DNA of 64,000 nucleotides from CBDCTM01 sp965222005 (GCA_965222005.1 OZ244935.1:2666001-2730000), one strand, 5' to 3'. Shown: positions 1 through 8,106, counted from the first letter of the stretch. The notes: generated by a model not told the origin, from the letters alone. Numbers and translations are program-made.

Positions 1-234
1 AAATACGGAGCATTTGAGCACATGTTCAAAACCCAGCCCGGCCTGACGAAGAATAGCTTGCAGGTTTTTCATCACCTGATGGGTTTCAGCTTCAATGCTG
101 TCGGTGACGAGCTGTCCGCTGGCCGGGTCGATAGCGATTTGGCCGGAGATGAAGAGCAGGCCGTTGGAGCGGATCGCCTGGTTGTAAGGCCCTACGGGAG
201 CCGGAGCCTGATTGGTTTGGATGATTTCTTTCAT
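1..234 (-). CDS. ridA: RidA family reactive-intermediate deaminase, C-terminus cut by the window edge
   Basis: RidA hydrolyses reactive enamine/imine intermediates (for example 2-aminoacrylate) released by PLP enzymes in the cytosol. The visible 78 residues start MKEIIQTNQAPAPVGPYNQA and continue through LLFISGQIAIDP and an ETHQVMKNLQAILRQAG helix, which is the family pattern (xxAPxxxGPYSQA, SGQI/L). The start ATG is at 234. The rest of the protein (about 50 residues, including the conserved Arg and Glu of the active site) lies beyond base 1, so activity cannot be judged. It follows the L32 operon on the same strand but is separated from it by a terminator. Confidence 0.9.
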   Translation of the reverse strand, partial: MKEIIQTNQAPAPVGPYNQAIRSNGLLFISGQIAIDPASGQLVTDSIEAETHQVMKNLQAILRQAGLGFEHVLKCSVF

Positions 235-292
235 TGGTTGTGATAGTTTGGCCGATGAGCCGGTGCCGGAGCAAGTACTCAGGCAAAAATAC

Positions 293-327
293 AAAAAGCT
301 CCACATGCAAAAGTATGGGAGCTTTTT
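293..327 (-). terminator. Intrinsic terminator of the yceD-rpmF operon
   Basis: The inverted repeat AAAAAGCTCC / GGAGCTTTTT (10 bp, 15-nt loop) is followed on the minus strand by a T-rich run. It lies 26 bp after the L32 stop codon. The A/T flanks are symmetric, so it could also work on the plus strand. Confidence 0.75.
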
Positions 328-352
328 AAGCTTTTTGAGCTGTAGCGCCGAG

Positions 353-550
353 CTAATCATCCAGGTCTTCATCAACTTTGATTACCATTTGCCCCCGGTA
401 GTACATATTGCCATCCACCCAATAAGCGCGGTGGTACATGTGTGACTCGCCAGTGGTGCGGCATACCGACAGCTGCGGCATCGGAGCTTTTTGATGGGTG
501 CGCCGCTTGCGTTTGCGCTGTTTCGATATTTTACTCTTTGGATGTGCCAT
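353..550 (-). CDS. rpmF: 50S ribosomal protein L32
   Basis: A 65-residue basic protein starting MAHPKSKISKQRKRKRRTH, with the Bacteroidota L32 signature TTGESHMYHRAYW and MYYRGQMVI. It is a structural component of the large ribosomal subunit. Only one of the zinc-ribbon cysteines is present (SVCRTTGE), so this is the zinc-independent form common in the phylum. It lies 6 bp downstream of the DUF177/YceD gene on the same strand, the usual yceD-rpmF pairing. Confidence 0.96.
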   Translation of the reverse strand: MAHPKSKISKQRKRKRRTHQKAPMPQLSVCRTTGESHMYHRAYWVDGNMYYRGQMVIKVDEDLDD

Positions 551-556
551 CGTTTA

Positions 557-1081
557 TTATTTTTTTAGCTTTTTCAATTCGTCCCAAACGGACTCCGATT
601 CATTTTTTGAAGGAAGCGCCCCTGTTTTGTTGTCTAAGATATTCAACATTTCTTCATTGCAATGCTGCTCCGGATCCTCTTCGCAATTGTAAGCTTTGAT
701 CAAAGGCAGGGCCAGGCAAATGTATTCGTATAGGAAACGAGCTACATTGAGGAGGCTGGTATGGCGAGTGATGTAGATCACCTCGCCCTCTTCGCCTTCC
801 TGCCCGGCATATTTAAACAACAGCTGTTGATTGCCCTGTACCGGCAGCTTTATGGCCGCCAGGCAACGATCGCAATCGGTATGCACTCTGCCCTTAAAGT
901 CGAAGGTGAGCACCAGCATGTCGGGACGTTTGTCAAAGAACAATTTGACATCGAAGGTGCCTTTTTTTATCGGCGATTCGGGGAATTCCTCGAAAAACCA
1001 ATCTGCTACTTCGAAATCAAACTCATGTATTCCGTCTTTCAGCCCTTTCAACGGGATGATAAAGGAGTTCAATGCTGACAT
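557..1081 (-). CDS. yceD: DUF177/YceD family protein (23S rRNA accumulation)
   Basis: A 174-residue DUF177 protein. In other bacteria and in plants YceD homologues are needed for normal 23S rRNA accumulation, and the gene is usually cotranscribed with rpmF, as here. Visible marks are the central CDRC motif (HTDCDRCLAAI), the hydrophobic LCLALPLIKAY-like stretch and a second acidic Cys pair (NCEEDPEQHC) that may bind metal with the first. The C-terminus SVWDELKKLKK is typical. The ATG at 1081 is the only good start. Function is inferred from the family and the gene pairing. Confidence 0.9.
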   Translation of the reverse strand: MSALNSFIIPLKGLKDGIHEFDFEVADWFFEEFPESPIKKGTFDVKLFFDKRPDMLVLTFDFKGRVHTDCDRCLAAIKLPVQGNQQLLFKYAGQEGEEGEVIYITRHTSLLNVARFLYEYICLALPLIKAYNCEEDPEQHCNEEMLNILDNKTGALPSKNESESVWDELKKLKK

Positions 1082-1174
1082 GATAAAAGAACTTCAAAAA
1101 TTGCGCGGCAAAGATAGGGGTTTTGAGATGAAAATGGAAGGGGAGGGGTGATTTATTTTGGGGATTCTGGTTTT

Positions 1175-1229
1175 CGGTGTCCGGTATCCGGTAAACGCGT
1201 TAGAAGGCTACCGAGCACCGACCACCCGA
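1175..1229 (-). repeat. Copy R1 of a dispersed CCGGT-rich intergenic repeat
   Basis: Contains TGTCCGGTATCCGGTAAACG, then TTAGAAGG and ACCGAGCACCG. The reverse complement matches the intergenic repeats at 34213-34275, 37121-37240 and 38224-38319 (CGCGTTTACCGG, CCTTCTA, CGGTGCTCGGT). Here it lies between the L32 operon promoter region and a terminator. It has no coding potential and its function is unknown. Confidence 0.7.
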
Positions 1230-1230
1230 C

Positions 1231-1288
1231 AAATAAAAAATCCCCCTCTCAACTCACAACATGTGTTGCTTTAACCGTTGAGAAGGGG
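1231..1288 (-). terminator. Intrinsic terminator downstream of the gamma-carbonic anhydrase operon
   Basis: A hairpin with arms CCCCTCTCAAC and GTTGAGAAGGGG (one bulged base) around a 22-nt loop. On the minus strand it is followed directly by an ATTTTTTATTTG tract. It lies 124 bp beyond the stop of the 1412-1927 gene. The rest of the 1082-1411 gap holds only repeat R1. Confidence 0.75.
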
Positions 1289-1411
1289 CCGGTTTAAGGG
1301 ATGATCTTGGGTTAATCTTTGTCTCAAGTATGTTTTAAGGGAATGATATGACAAGGGAAATTGCTGGCAGTAAGTGCAACAAGTGTAGGAATGATGAATC
1401 GAAGATAGGCA

Positions 1412-1927
1412 TTATTTTTTAAACCAACCACTATACATTACATAATTCACAGCAATGCGTTCGATCTGATGCGCAAAGGTAGCGGTACTGAGCGCTTTTA
1501 GTTTTTTGGCCGGAATGCCTCCATAAATAAAGCCTCCTTCCAGATGGTTGCCTTCCAGCACTACTGCCCCGGCGGCTATCAAACAATTGCTATCCACTAT
1601 GGCCCCATCCATCACAATGGCGCCCATGCCTACCAAAATATTGTCACGCAATGTGCAGCCATGCACGATAGCCCGGTGCCCGATGGATACATTATCTCCG
1701 ATTTGGGTAGCTGCTTTTTGATAGGTGCAGTGAATGATGGCACCGTCTTGCACATTCACCCGATGGCCCAACCGGATGCTGTTGACATCGCCGCGCACCA
1801 CCGCCTGAAACCAAAAGCTGCATTCATCGCCAGTGATTACATCGCCAACAATGGTAGCATTTTCTGCCAGGTAGCAGTTGTGGCCAAATTTAGGGGTAAT
1901 GCCATTGACAGTTTTGATTAGTGCCAT
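1412..1927 (-). CDS. Gamma-carbonic anhydrase-like hexapeptide-repeat protein
   Basis: A left-handed beta-helix protein of the gamma-carbonic anhydrase (YrdA/PaaY) group, about 171 residues. Successive [LIV]-G-x4 turns are visible, with a conserved WFQAVVRGDVNSIRLG segment and IGHRAIVHGCTL, which carries two of the zinc-binding histidines. Family members bind zinc as trimers; many are true carbonic anhydrases, others have unknown substrates. An upstream in-frame ATG at 1978 exists, but the segment before 1927 overlaps the previous gene and does not resemble the family, so MALIKTVNGITP at 1927 is chosen. The gene lies 4 bp after the TraB/GumN gene and is probably cotranscribed. Confidence 0.88.
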   Translation of the reverse strand: MALIKTVNGITPKFGHNCYLAENATIVGDVITGDECSFWFQAVVRGDVNSIRLGHRVNVQDGAIIHCTYQKAATQIGDNVSIGHRAIVHGCTLRDNILVGMGAIVMDGAIVDSNCLIAAGAVVLEGNHLEGGFIYGGIPAKKLKALSTATFAHQIERIAVNYVMYSGWFKK

Positions 1928-1931
1928 GGGG

Positions 1932-2858
1932 TCATCGTAGTGGGATGAGTGTGTAGCCGGCATCGCGCAAAAGTTCAATCACTCCCTGTTGTCCGCCCAA
2001 ATGACCGGCTCCTACCGCAAAAAAAGTAGGCTTTTCTTTCATCATGCGCTGCATAATTGGTATCCAGTTGCGGTTGCGGTTGATGAGCAGGGTGTCTTCG
2101 TAATCGCCGATGCCGCCTTCTCCCTGCTGAAACAGCGCCTGCATACCCTCCAAATCCTGGGCTTTGTACAAATCGACCATGACCTGGAACTGATCGTCGC
2201 CGCTATCGCCGCTGCGGAGGCTTTCCACAAGCATTTCTGCCTGTACTTTGTAGGGGATGCTATCGAACATGCTCATCTGAAATTCGATGGTTTCGAGGCC
2301 GTCGATTTCCTTATCTTGTAGGTTGGCCATTTCCATGAATTCCATTTCGTACGACACCATGCTGCCGCCCGACAGGCCATCGGCCCCCATATCTCCGCTA
2401 GCGAAGGAAGATAAAAACATGGGCTTCATTCGCTCAAAAAGTGTAAGTGGTAGCCCCAGTTCAGAGAAGCGTTTTTGGACGAAGGCAAAATCCTCTTTGC
2501 TGAGCAGATCGCGCAGGCGCTTGCCATCATCCATCATCACTTTGGTAATCAATGAAAACAGCACACTGAGGTCTGTCATCTCTTCCAGGTTAATTTCAAA
2601 TATTACCTGCTGGCTGCGTGCAAAGGTGGCGAGGGTAGAATCGGTGAGGAAAAAATCATCTTTGCCGATCATGTGGATGGTGCCGTAGAGGTAGGAGGCG
2701 GTAGCGAGCTCAGGGTGGCTGATCTGCCAGAGCAGCGAACGTGCGAGCGTGTCTTGAGTTTGCTGTTGCTGCGTTTGGCTAGCTGTTGCCTCCTGGGCAA
2801 AATTGGCAGAAACGGGTAGTAAAAAGCCTACAAATAGTAGTAAAATGTATCTTTTCAT
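1932..2858 (-). CDS. Exported TraB/GumN family protein
   Basis: About 308 residues. MKRYILLLFVGFLLPVSANF is a signal peptide, with cleavage probably after FAQ. The mature part opens LLWQISHPE, then SYLYGTIHMIGKDDFF, the GTxH motif of the TraB/GumN (Tiki-like) superfamily, and ends with FFAVGAGHLGGQQGVIELLR, the second conserved GAGHL block. Tiki proteins are metal-dependent proteases; the bacterial members' substrates are unknown, so a periplasmic or surface hydrolase is only inferred. The ATG at 2909 would add a segment overlapping the upstream gene, and 2858 places the signal peptide correctly. It lies between the DUF3137 and gamma-carbonic anhydrase genes in a likely three-gene operon. Confidence 0.85.
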   Translation of the reverse strand: MKRYILLLFVGFLLPVSANFAQEATASQTQQQQTQDTLARSLLWQISHPELATASYLYGTIHMIGKDDFFLTDSTLATFARSQQVIFEINLEEMTDLSVLFSLITKVMMDDGKRLRDLLSKEDFAFVQKRFSELGLPLTLFERMKPMFLSSFASGDMGADGLSGGSMVSYEMEFMEMANLQDKEIDGLETIEFQMSMFDSIPYKVQAEMLVESLRSGDSGDDQFQVMVDLYKAQDLEGMQALFQQGEGGIGDYEDTLLINRNRNWIPIMQRMMKEKPTFFAVGAGHLGGQQGVIELLRDAGYTLIPLR

Positions 2859-2892
2859 CGAAAGAAATTTAAATAAAATGGCCAGTTCCAGG

Positions 2893-3819
2893 CTAATGAT
2901 GCCTGTCAAAATCCTGAACGATGCTCACCAGCAGTTCGATGTCTTCATAAAATTCTCTGACCAGCTCAAAGCTCACATTGGAGCTAAATATAAAAGGCTC
3001 GAGAATGTCCTTTGGTTCTGTGACGCCGATGTAAATATCGCTTTCTATAAAAGAGGCATAAATTTCCTTGCCAGTTTTTAGCCGATAGCTGACCAATGCC
3101 TCCTGCATTTCGGAAGAAAGCAGGCTGGACGTGTGCGCGTCCGCTGTGGCATAGCTGATAAAATGGGCCTCAAAGCGTTCATCCAGGGTACCTGCAGCTA
3201 CGGGCTTTGCTCTAAGCAGGTTGAAAGCTTTTATTGAACGCGAAAGATATTGCTTAAATTCTTTGGGCAGGATAATTATTGAGCCACGCAGGGGTTTGTT
3301 GAAAACAGCATGTAAAAATACGCCTTTGAATACATAATTGAGCCGGTTGCGCACTCTGGAAAACTCCCGCACGTTTAGCTCGCACATTTCGAAATCCAGC
3401 TCACCGATCTTGCCCCAAATGTAGTCTTCGCCCTGATATTCGTTGGCTACCGAGCTAAAAAGCATGCTGGCCTTGAATTGTTCTTTGGCGATGAAGCGCT
3501 TGCTATCGTACTTCAGCGTACCGAAATTGAGGCCATCATCAATAAAATCGAGTACTAAATTGACCACGTTGGGCTTGAAAGTGAGTACAAACTGACGGAT
3601 GCGGTACACCAGCCAGGTGATATAAAAACTGATGGGCAGCATGATGAAAAGCGTGATGGCCAATACATTGAGGTAGAGCGTGAGGCCGATCAAGCCGAGC
3701 AACAACACGCTGGATACGCTAATGAGTATCAGGTTGCGGCGGCGCATACGCTCCAGGCGAAGCAACTCGGGATGGATGCTGTGGTTGTAGTAAAGGCGGA
3801 ATTGGTCGAGGCGGCGCAT
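2893..3819 (-). CDS. DUF3137 membrane protein
   Basis: A 308-residue protein with a cytosolic N-terminal stretch, a closely spaced pair of membrane helices (about 30-52 and 54-74), then a soluble alpha/beta region. The IWGKIGELDFEMCELNV segment and FKGVFLHAVFNKPLRGSI match the DUF3137 core, and the late LRTGKEIYASFIESDIYI-type block is also conserved. Function is unknown. The stop is 34 bp before the TraB/GumN start, on the same strand. It ends ...IVQDFDRHH. Confidence 0.8.
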   Translation of the reverse strand: MRRLDQFRLYYNHSIHPELLRLERMRRRNLILISVSSVLLLGLIGLTLYLNVLAITLFIMLPISFYITWLVYRIRQFVLTFKPNVVNLVLDFIDDGLNFGTLKYDSKRFIAKEQFKASMLFSSVANEYQGEDYIWGKIGELDFEMCELNVREFSRVRNRLNYVFKGVFLHAVFNKPLRGSIIILPKEFKQYLSRSIKAFNLLRAKPVAAGTLDERFEAHFISYATADAHTSSLLSSEMQEALVSYRLKTGKEIYASFIESDIYIGVTEPKDILEPFIFSSNVSFELVREFYEDIELLVSIVQDFDRHH

Positions 3820-3884
3820 ATCAGATGATGCGGGTTAAAGTAGAGGCGGCACCCAAAGTGAAGCGCAAGAGCATCGGATAGGGG

Positions 3885-4397
3885 TCAGAGCCCTTGTGCT
3901 ACCGGCTCTCCTTGTTCCTGCTCATAGCGGCGAATGTATTCGGCCATCACCTCGCCGATGATGTCCTTGAGATAAGCTTTTTCCTTTTTGGCGATCAGCT
4001 TGAGCTTGACGAGCTTTTGTTTATCAAACACAAATGTGACCCGTTTGGCGGTACTCGTTTCAATATCCACGCGGCTGGAAGTGATGGTTTGGCGGATCAG
4101 CGCGTCCAGCCCGCCGAGCGACTTGCTTCGGGCGCGGTCGGCGCGGGCCTTGCGTTCAGCCAGCAGCTCTTCCTTTTGTGCAGCTTCATGGGTAGGAGCG
4201 GAAGCTTGGGGAGAAAATAGCGATTCCAGATCGGTGGCAAAGCTTTTGCCAGAGCCCTTGCCAGACTTAGGTTTCCGCTTCTTTTTCTTTTTGACCACCA
4301 CCGTTGCAGTCAGAAAAGAGCTATCCTCCTTCAGGCTGTCGGTATCTACCGCACCAAACAAGCTATCGAGGCCATCTGTAAATTTTTTCTTACTCAC
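3885..4397 (-). CDS. ParA-linked ribbon-helix-helix protein with repeated LDxLF motifs
   Basis: A 170-residue protein with a GTG start at 4397 (no in-frame ATG near it). The N-terminal half is low-complexity, with a lysine run (VVKKKKKRKPK) and three similar short motifs: GLDSLFG (about residues 9-15), DLESLFS and GLDALIR. The C-terminal 45 residues (KRVTFVFDKQKLVKLKLIAK ... YLKDIIGEVMAEYIRRYEQ) read as a strand followed by two helices, the ribbon-helix-helix pattern of many centromere-binding ParB/ParG-like partners. It lies 80 bp downstream of parA. I infer it is the DNA-binding partner of that ATPase, with the repeated motif as a candidate interaction site. It is not a canonical ParB (no CTPase/HTH domain). 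Confidence 0.6.
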   Translation of the reverse strand: MSKKKFTDGLDSLFGAVDTDSLKEDSSFLTATVVVKKKKKRKPKSGKGSGKSFATDLESLFSPQASAPTHEAAQKEELLAERKARADRARSKSLGGLDALIRQTITSSRVDIETSTAKRVTFVFDKQKLVKLKLIAKKEKAYLKDIIGEVMAEYIRRYEQEQGEPVAQGL

Positions 4398-4477
4398 GGT
4401 TAAAATAAGTTTGAGTAAAACTGCTCTTCACGTAAAAAGGAGCAAAAAATAGGGTTTATCCTGCTGAATCAGTTGTA

Positions 4478-5245
4478 TTATGAAACGGCCACGGTTTCTT
4501 CAGTGCGTACCAATACTTCCTTGCAAAGGGCCAGATAATCTTTGGCGCCATTGCTGGAGCGATTGTAGGAAAAGATGTCCTGCCGCTGGGCAGGTGCTTC
4601 TGCCAGGGCAATGTTGTCGCGAATGAGCGTATCGAATACTTTTTCGCCAAAATACTTGCGAATCGTGTCCACTACATCCCGGTTGAGTACCTTGCGCGAA
4701 TCGTACATGGTAGCGATGACACCACCGATCTGCAATTTTTTGTTGAGCCGAAAGCGCACCTTGTCGATGATCTGTTTGATCTTGGTCAGGCCTTGCAAAG
4801 CCAAAAATTCGGTTTGCAGGGGGATATACACATAGTCACTGCAAGTAAGCGCATTGAGGGTGAGCAAACCCAGGCTGGGCGGACAATCGATGATGATGTA
4901 ATCGTATTCTTCGATGACGGGCTCAAAGAGCTCGCGGAGGATGAACTCGCGGCCTGCCTCATTGATCAGCTCCATTTCGGCGCCGCTCAGGTCAAGGGTA
5001 GAGCTTACCACGTCAAAATTTTCCCGGATCGTGAAGGGGACGAGTTCGGATTCGCCGCGGATGGCTTCGTAGATAGAATATTTTTGGCGTGGAATACCCA
5101 GCGAAAGAGTGAGGTTGGCTTGCGGATCGAGATCGATGAGCAGAATTTTTTTGCCTAGTTCAACAAGGCCTGCTCCGATATTGATTGCACTGGTTGTTTT
5201 ACCTACACCACCTTTGTGGTTGAGCAATGAGATGATCTTTCCCAT
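4478..5245 (-). CDS. parA: ParA/MinD-family partition ATPase
   Basis: A 255-residue P-loop ATPase. The deviant Walker A box KGGVGKTTSAINIGAGL (from residue 11), the LLIDLDPQANLT switch I region and DYIIIDCPPSLGLLTLNAL (Walker B) are all intact. ParA proteins dimerise with ATP on DNA and drive segregation of chromosomes, plasmids or large cell cargoes, helped by a DNA- or cargo-bound partner. It lacks an N-terminal HTH, so it is the small Soj-like type. The partner is most likely the ribbon-helix-helix protein downstream, rather than a ParB, which is absent here. Confidence 0.9.
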   Translation of the reverse strand: MGKIISLLNHKGGVGKTTSAINIGAGLVELGKKILLIDLDPQANLTLSLGIPRQKYSIYEAIRGESELVPFTIRENFDVVSSTLDLSGAEMELINEAGREFILRELFEPVIEEYDYIIIDCPPSLGLLTLNALTCSDYVYIPLQTEFLALQGLTKIKQIIDKVRFRLNKKLQIGGVIATMYDSRKVLNRDVVDTIRKYFGEKVFDTLIRDNIALAEAPAQRQDIFSYNRSSNGAKDYLALCKEVLVRTEETVAVS

Positions 5246-5729
5246 GAGGCATGTCTAATTTAGTGTTTCATAATAATGAGCTACCAACGAGGGCAGCTTT
5301 GTTAGCAAAAATATAGAAAATTGGCGGTTTTTAAAATTTTCCAACAAATTATTTTGAGTTTATATATCAAAAATATATCAAAAAGCACAACAATTGAGCC
5401 AAATATTTAATATGTTAGAGCTTGAAAAACAGCCTGTTCCTGCTTTGGATAGGCATTGAATTGAAAATGACAAGTTGTTTTTTGAAGATTGTCAGCGCAA
5501 TTATTTAACTTTGGCTCGCCTTGAAAACAATACCTGAAAAACGTTCGTTTTCTATTTAACATACTTATCCACGATTTAATAACCATTCGGATTCAAACTA
5601 CACAACTGCCATTTTCCTTTTGCTTGAAAGGATTTGGCTTCTGAAACAATTTATTCTTTAATCCCGGGTTGTTTTACTCAACTAACCTCAGTTGTGGTAA
5701 AAGTACTCGATAAACAAATGTTACGCATT
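5246..5729. other. Divergent intergenic region between parA and the DUF2853 gene
   Basis: A 484-bp AT-rich stretch with repeated ATATATCAAAA at 5358-5384. It holds the plus-strand promoter at 5481-5513 and presumably the parA promoter on the other strand. One near-consensus DnaA box (TTATCCACG, 5565-5573) is present, but no cluster, so I do not call an origin. In-frame codons upstream of 5730 are open back to 5634 but do not resemble the family. Confidence 0.5.
5481..5513 (+). promoter_or_regulatory. Putative Bacteroidota sigma-A promoter for the DUF2853 gene
   Basis: TTTG at 5481 and TAACTTTG at 5506-5513, spaced 21 bp, fit the phylum's -33 (TTTG) / -7 (TAnnTTTG) pattern. Transcription would start near 5520, giving a leader of about 210 nt before the ATG at 5730. 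Confidence 0.5.
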
Positions 5730-6068
5730 ATGGCAACTTTTGTAGAAACCTTCCAAGTATTCGAAACTGAAATGGACAAGTTGGGCATCAGCTACGATCC
5801 CGCTTTGTTCGAAGCCGTTACCAGATCAATTGGCCCGTCTATCTATGCCAATGACGCTACCAGAGTGTCCTGCACCCAGCAATCTGAAATGGATACCGTT
5901 AAGAACAATTTCCTGATTGGCAAACTCGGCTTGACTGACGGCCCCGAGCTCGATGCAGCTATGAAAGAAGTTTGTGACCGCATGGGCAAATCTAATCCCA
6001 ACAAGTACAGAGCTTGCTTTTACTACATGCTGGTGAAGAAATTCAATAAGGAAAGCATGTTTATGTGA
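5730..6068 (+). CDS. DUF2853 family protein
   Basis: A 112-residue cytosolic protein. MATFVETFQVFETEMDKLG, then VTRSIGPSIYANDATRVSC, VKNNFLIGKLGL and SNPNKYRACFYYMLVKKF are the conserved blocks of DUF2853, a small helical family of unknown function widespread in Bacteroidota and Proteobacteria. A longer reading from 5634 adds 32 residues that do not look like the family, so the ATG at 5730 is preferred. A strong terminator follows 43 bp after the stop, so the gene is monocistronic. Confidence 0.88.
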   Translation: MATFVETFQVFETEMDKLGISYDPALFEAVTRSIGPSIYANDATRVSCTQQSEMDTVKNNFLIGKLGLTDGPELDAAMKEVCDRMGKSNPNKYRACFYYMLVKKFNKESMFM

Positions 6069-6111
6069 AAAAGGATAAACGATAGGCGTGTATAAGCGCG
6101 ATCGTTTTGAA

Positions 6112-6172
6112 GAGGTCAGGTTTGTGAAGGACAATGTCCTTCACACAATCTGACCTCTTTCCTTTTTTTGGC
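6112..6172 (+). terminator. Strong intrinsic terminator after the DUF2853 gene
   Basis: A long hairpin with an outer stem AGAGGTCAG/CTGACCTCT and an inner stem TTGTGAAGGACA/TGTCCTTCACACAA (small mismatches, tight loop), followed by TTTCCTTTTTTT. The T-run only follows the plus-strand orientation. It reaches the stop codon of the minus-strand gene at 6172. Confidence 0.85.
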
Positions 6173-7641
6173 TATTTACCAACCACCATTTTCAGGCTTG
6201 TCATTTGCCCTTCCAATCGGAGACGAATAATGTACACCCCCTTTGCCAGGCCGCTGGTTTGAATAAGCTGTTGTTGACTATGATTCGTGTAGCTGGTCAC
6301 CAATTGGCCGCTGTTGTTGAACAGACTGATTTCAACTGCTGCGGATGAGGGATTGCGGAATCGGAGCAGCGTTTTTGCTGCCGACGGATTTGGCCACAAG
6401 CTGGGCGCCAAATGATTTGGAGGCTCTATCGGCCGCAGGGAGGTGAGTGGCTCAAAGCTGATCTGTCGATACAAGACGTTCGTTTGACTACCATCTTCGT
6501 AAACCAAATGAAAGACCCCGTTGGCGAAAGCTATATCGGGATATCGCTGATGGCCGCTGCTCGAATCAATGCGTATCACCTGCCGGGCCAGATCTGTACT
6601 GCCGTTGACTGACCAGGCAAAGCTGAGATCCCAGCCACTGCTGATATTGGCCTCCTGCCAAATAATGCCTAGCGTATCGCCATTCCCTGCCATCCGGGGG
6701 AAGTTTTGACTACCTGTACCGCCATCGGCACGTGGCAGGTCAATCTGTCCTCCCTTCAGCATGCTTGGAATATGGAGCGAACTTAGATAAACAGAGTGAT
6801 TGCCATTCGCACCACTATAGAAAGCTACATACAGGCTGTCGTTAGCCCGATAGCCTGTCGGGCCGCTTTGAGGGCAGCTAAAGGTTTGCCAGTCGGTATT
6901 GTCGAGATCAGTGGCTTGGCCGAAAATGGCACCACCATCAATAGATCTTGCGGCCCAAATGTCACGGATATTGTTATTGTTGTTGCGGAAAACAAGCAAA
7001 AAGTCATCGGCAGCACGGATAGACAAGTTAGCCGGGCAGCACTCGCAAACTTCATTGCCGGCAGCGGGGGTATTGGCTACTACGGGAGGTGCAAAGCTAC
7101 TTCCATAATCAGTTGATTTGGCTACTTCGTAAAGAGCTTCTTCCTCATTATTATTGGTAGTAACAAAACTGACAATTGGCTGACCGGCCGGGTCCACTGC
7201 TATACTCGGTAAGGTGGCCACCCTTCCTACAGGCGGCTCGTACACCACTACTGGCAAGCTAAACGAATAGCCACCATCAGTGGAACGGAGGCAATAAAGA
7301 CCTTCGCCGTATTCCTCCATTGCAAGGTAAATAGTATCGCCAAAGCTGACCAGCTGTGGCCCGAGCCCGCCGCCAAAGAGGCTGGGATCAACGGTGCCGG
7401 TAGAAATAGCTGCTGGTGAACTGAATGTGTCAGCTGACATCCGGGATACATATAATGTAGAGGTATTGGATTTGCCCCAATACACGAGTGGCTCATCCGA
7501 AGCCGTCAGTATCAGGCGCGGAGCACGGTAGCCAAAAGTATTATCAGGTGGAACACTAATAGCTTCGGAAAGGTAAACTTGTGAGAAACTAAAGGGGGGA
7601 TAAGCCAAGCTCAAAACGAACAGTAAAAACAGATTTTTCAT
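6172..7641 (-). CDS. Secreted BNR/sialidase-fold protein with T9SS sorting domain
   Basis: A 489-residue exported protein. It has a signal peptide (MKNLFLLFVLSLAYPPFSFS), then a repeat region in which short blocks of the type 'S-x-D-G-G-x-x-F/W' recur (RSTDGGYSFSLP, KSTDYGSSFAPP, RSIDGGAIFGQA, WSVNGSTDLA). These are Asp-box/BNR repeats of a beta-propeller. A CECC cluster sits near the middle. The C-terminus (from LWPNPSAAKTLLRF to SLKMVVGK) is a type A T9SS sorting domain, so the protein should cross the outer membrane and be released or anchored. Sialidase catalytic residues are not evident, so I would not assign an enzyme activity. Confidence 0.78.
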   Translation of the reverse strand: MKNLFLLFVLSLAYPPFSFSQVYLSEAISVPPDNTFGYRAPRLILTASDEPLVYWGKSNTSTLYVSRMSADTFSSPAAISTGTVDPSLFGGGLGPQLVSFGDTIYLAMEEYGEGLYCLRSTDGGYSFSLPVVVYEPPVGRVATLPSIAVDPAGQPIVSFVTTNNNEEEALYEVAKSTDYGSSFAPPVVANTPAAGNEVCECCPANLSIRAADDFLLVFRNNNNNIRDIWAARSIDGGAIFGQATDLDNTDWQTFSCPQSGPTGYRANDSLYVAFYSGANGNHSVYLSSLHIPSMLKGGQIDLPRADGGTGSQNFPRMAGNGDTLGIIWQEANISSGWDLSFAWSVNGSTDLARQVIRIDSSSGHQRYPDIAFANGVFHLVYEDGSQTNVLYRQISFEPLTSLRPIEPPNHLAPSLWPNPSAAKTLLRFRNPSSAAVEISLFNNSGQLVTSYTNHSQQQLIQTSGLAKGVYIIRLRLEGQMTSLKMVVGK

Positions 7642-7815
7642 AACTGGAAAGTTATTTAAACATGTAGAAACGAATTTGATTCTAGTGCTAAAATTAAAAT
7701 AGTTTTTGAAAGATACGAATTGTATACTTCAAGCCGCCAAGTTTTGTGCATTTCCATAGCGATTGAACCAGTAAGAACCACTTCCACACCTTGGTTAAAA
7801 CCAACAGGCTTGAAG

Positions 7816-7873
7816 TTTATCCCGCTTTGCCAAGTCTTGTGCATATGCACAAGACTTGGCAAAGCGGGATAAA
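7816..7873. repeat. Perfect 58-bp palindrome
   Basis: Every base from 7816 to 7873 pairs with its partner around the centre 7844/7845 (arm: TTTATCCCGCTTTGCCAAGT then CTTGTGCAT). There is no spacer. A diverged single copy of the inner part (GCCAAGTTTTGTGCAT) lies at about 7738-7753. The palindrome sits in the 477-bp divergent region between the BNR protein (minus) and the DUF4249 gene (plus), about 246 bp before the latter. A TTGGTT/AACCAA mini-hairpin is at 7791-7804. Confidence 0.9.
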
Positions 7874-8106
7874 AGTGTGGTTCAAATCCCTTTAAATGAC
7901 TCACTTATGCACAACCTTAGTATTGTTCAAAAAATGGCAGTGTATTAGAGGTAAAGTTGCGCTACTTGTCAGATGGCCAGACTGCCTGAAAGTCTCAAAG
8001 GCTAAGATTGCACCTCATCCTGGGCTTCGTTTCTCTACAAGCCTTGCCTTCCGTCATTTATGCGTCAGTTGGTAGTGAAGATTTAGAAATATCCTAAGAA
8101 ATACCC

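Noticed and set aside
5565..5573. DnaA-box-like TTATCCACG near parA, with AT-rich DNA: possible replication origin
   Set aside because: Only one near-match is present, no cluster and no dnaA/dnaN/gidA genes; a ParA gene alone does not mark an origin.
7878..7890. GGTTCAAATCCC resembles a tRNA T-loop
   Set aside because: Flanking bases cannot form a T-stem or acceptor stem, and no D- or anticodon arm is found upstream.
7656..7904. 82-codon minus-strand frame across the palindrome (two MHKTW words)
   Set aside because: The repeated words come from the palindrome arm and its half-copy, not from a protein repeat; no family match.
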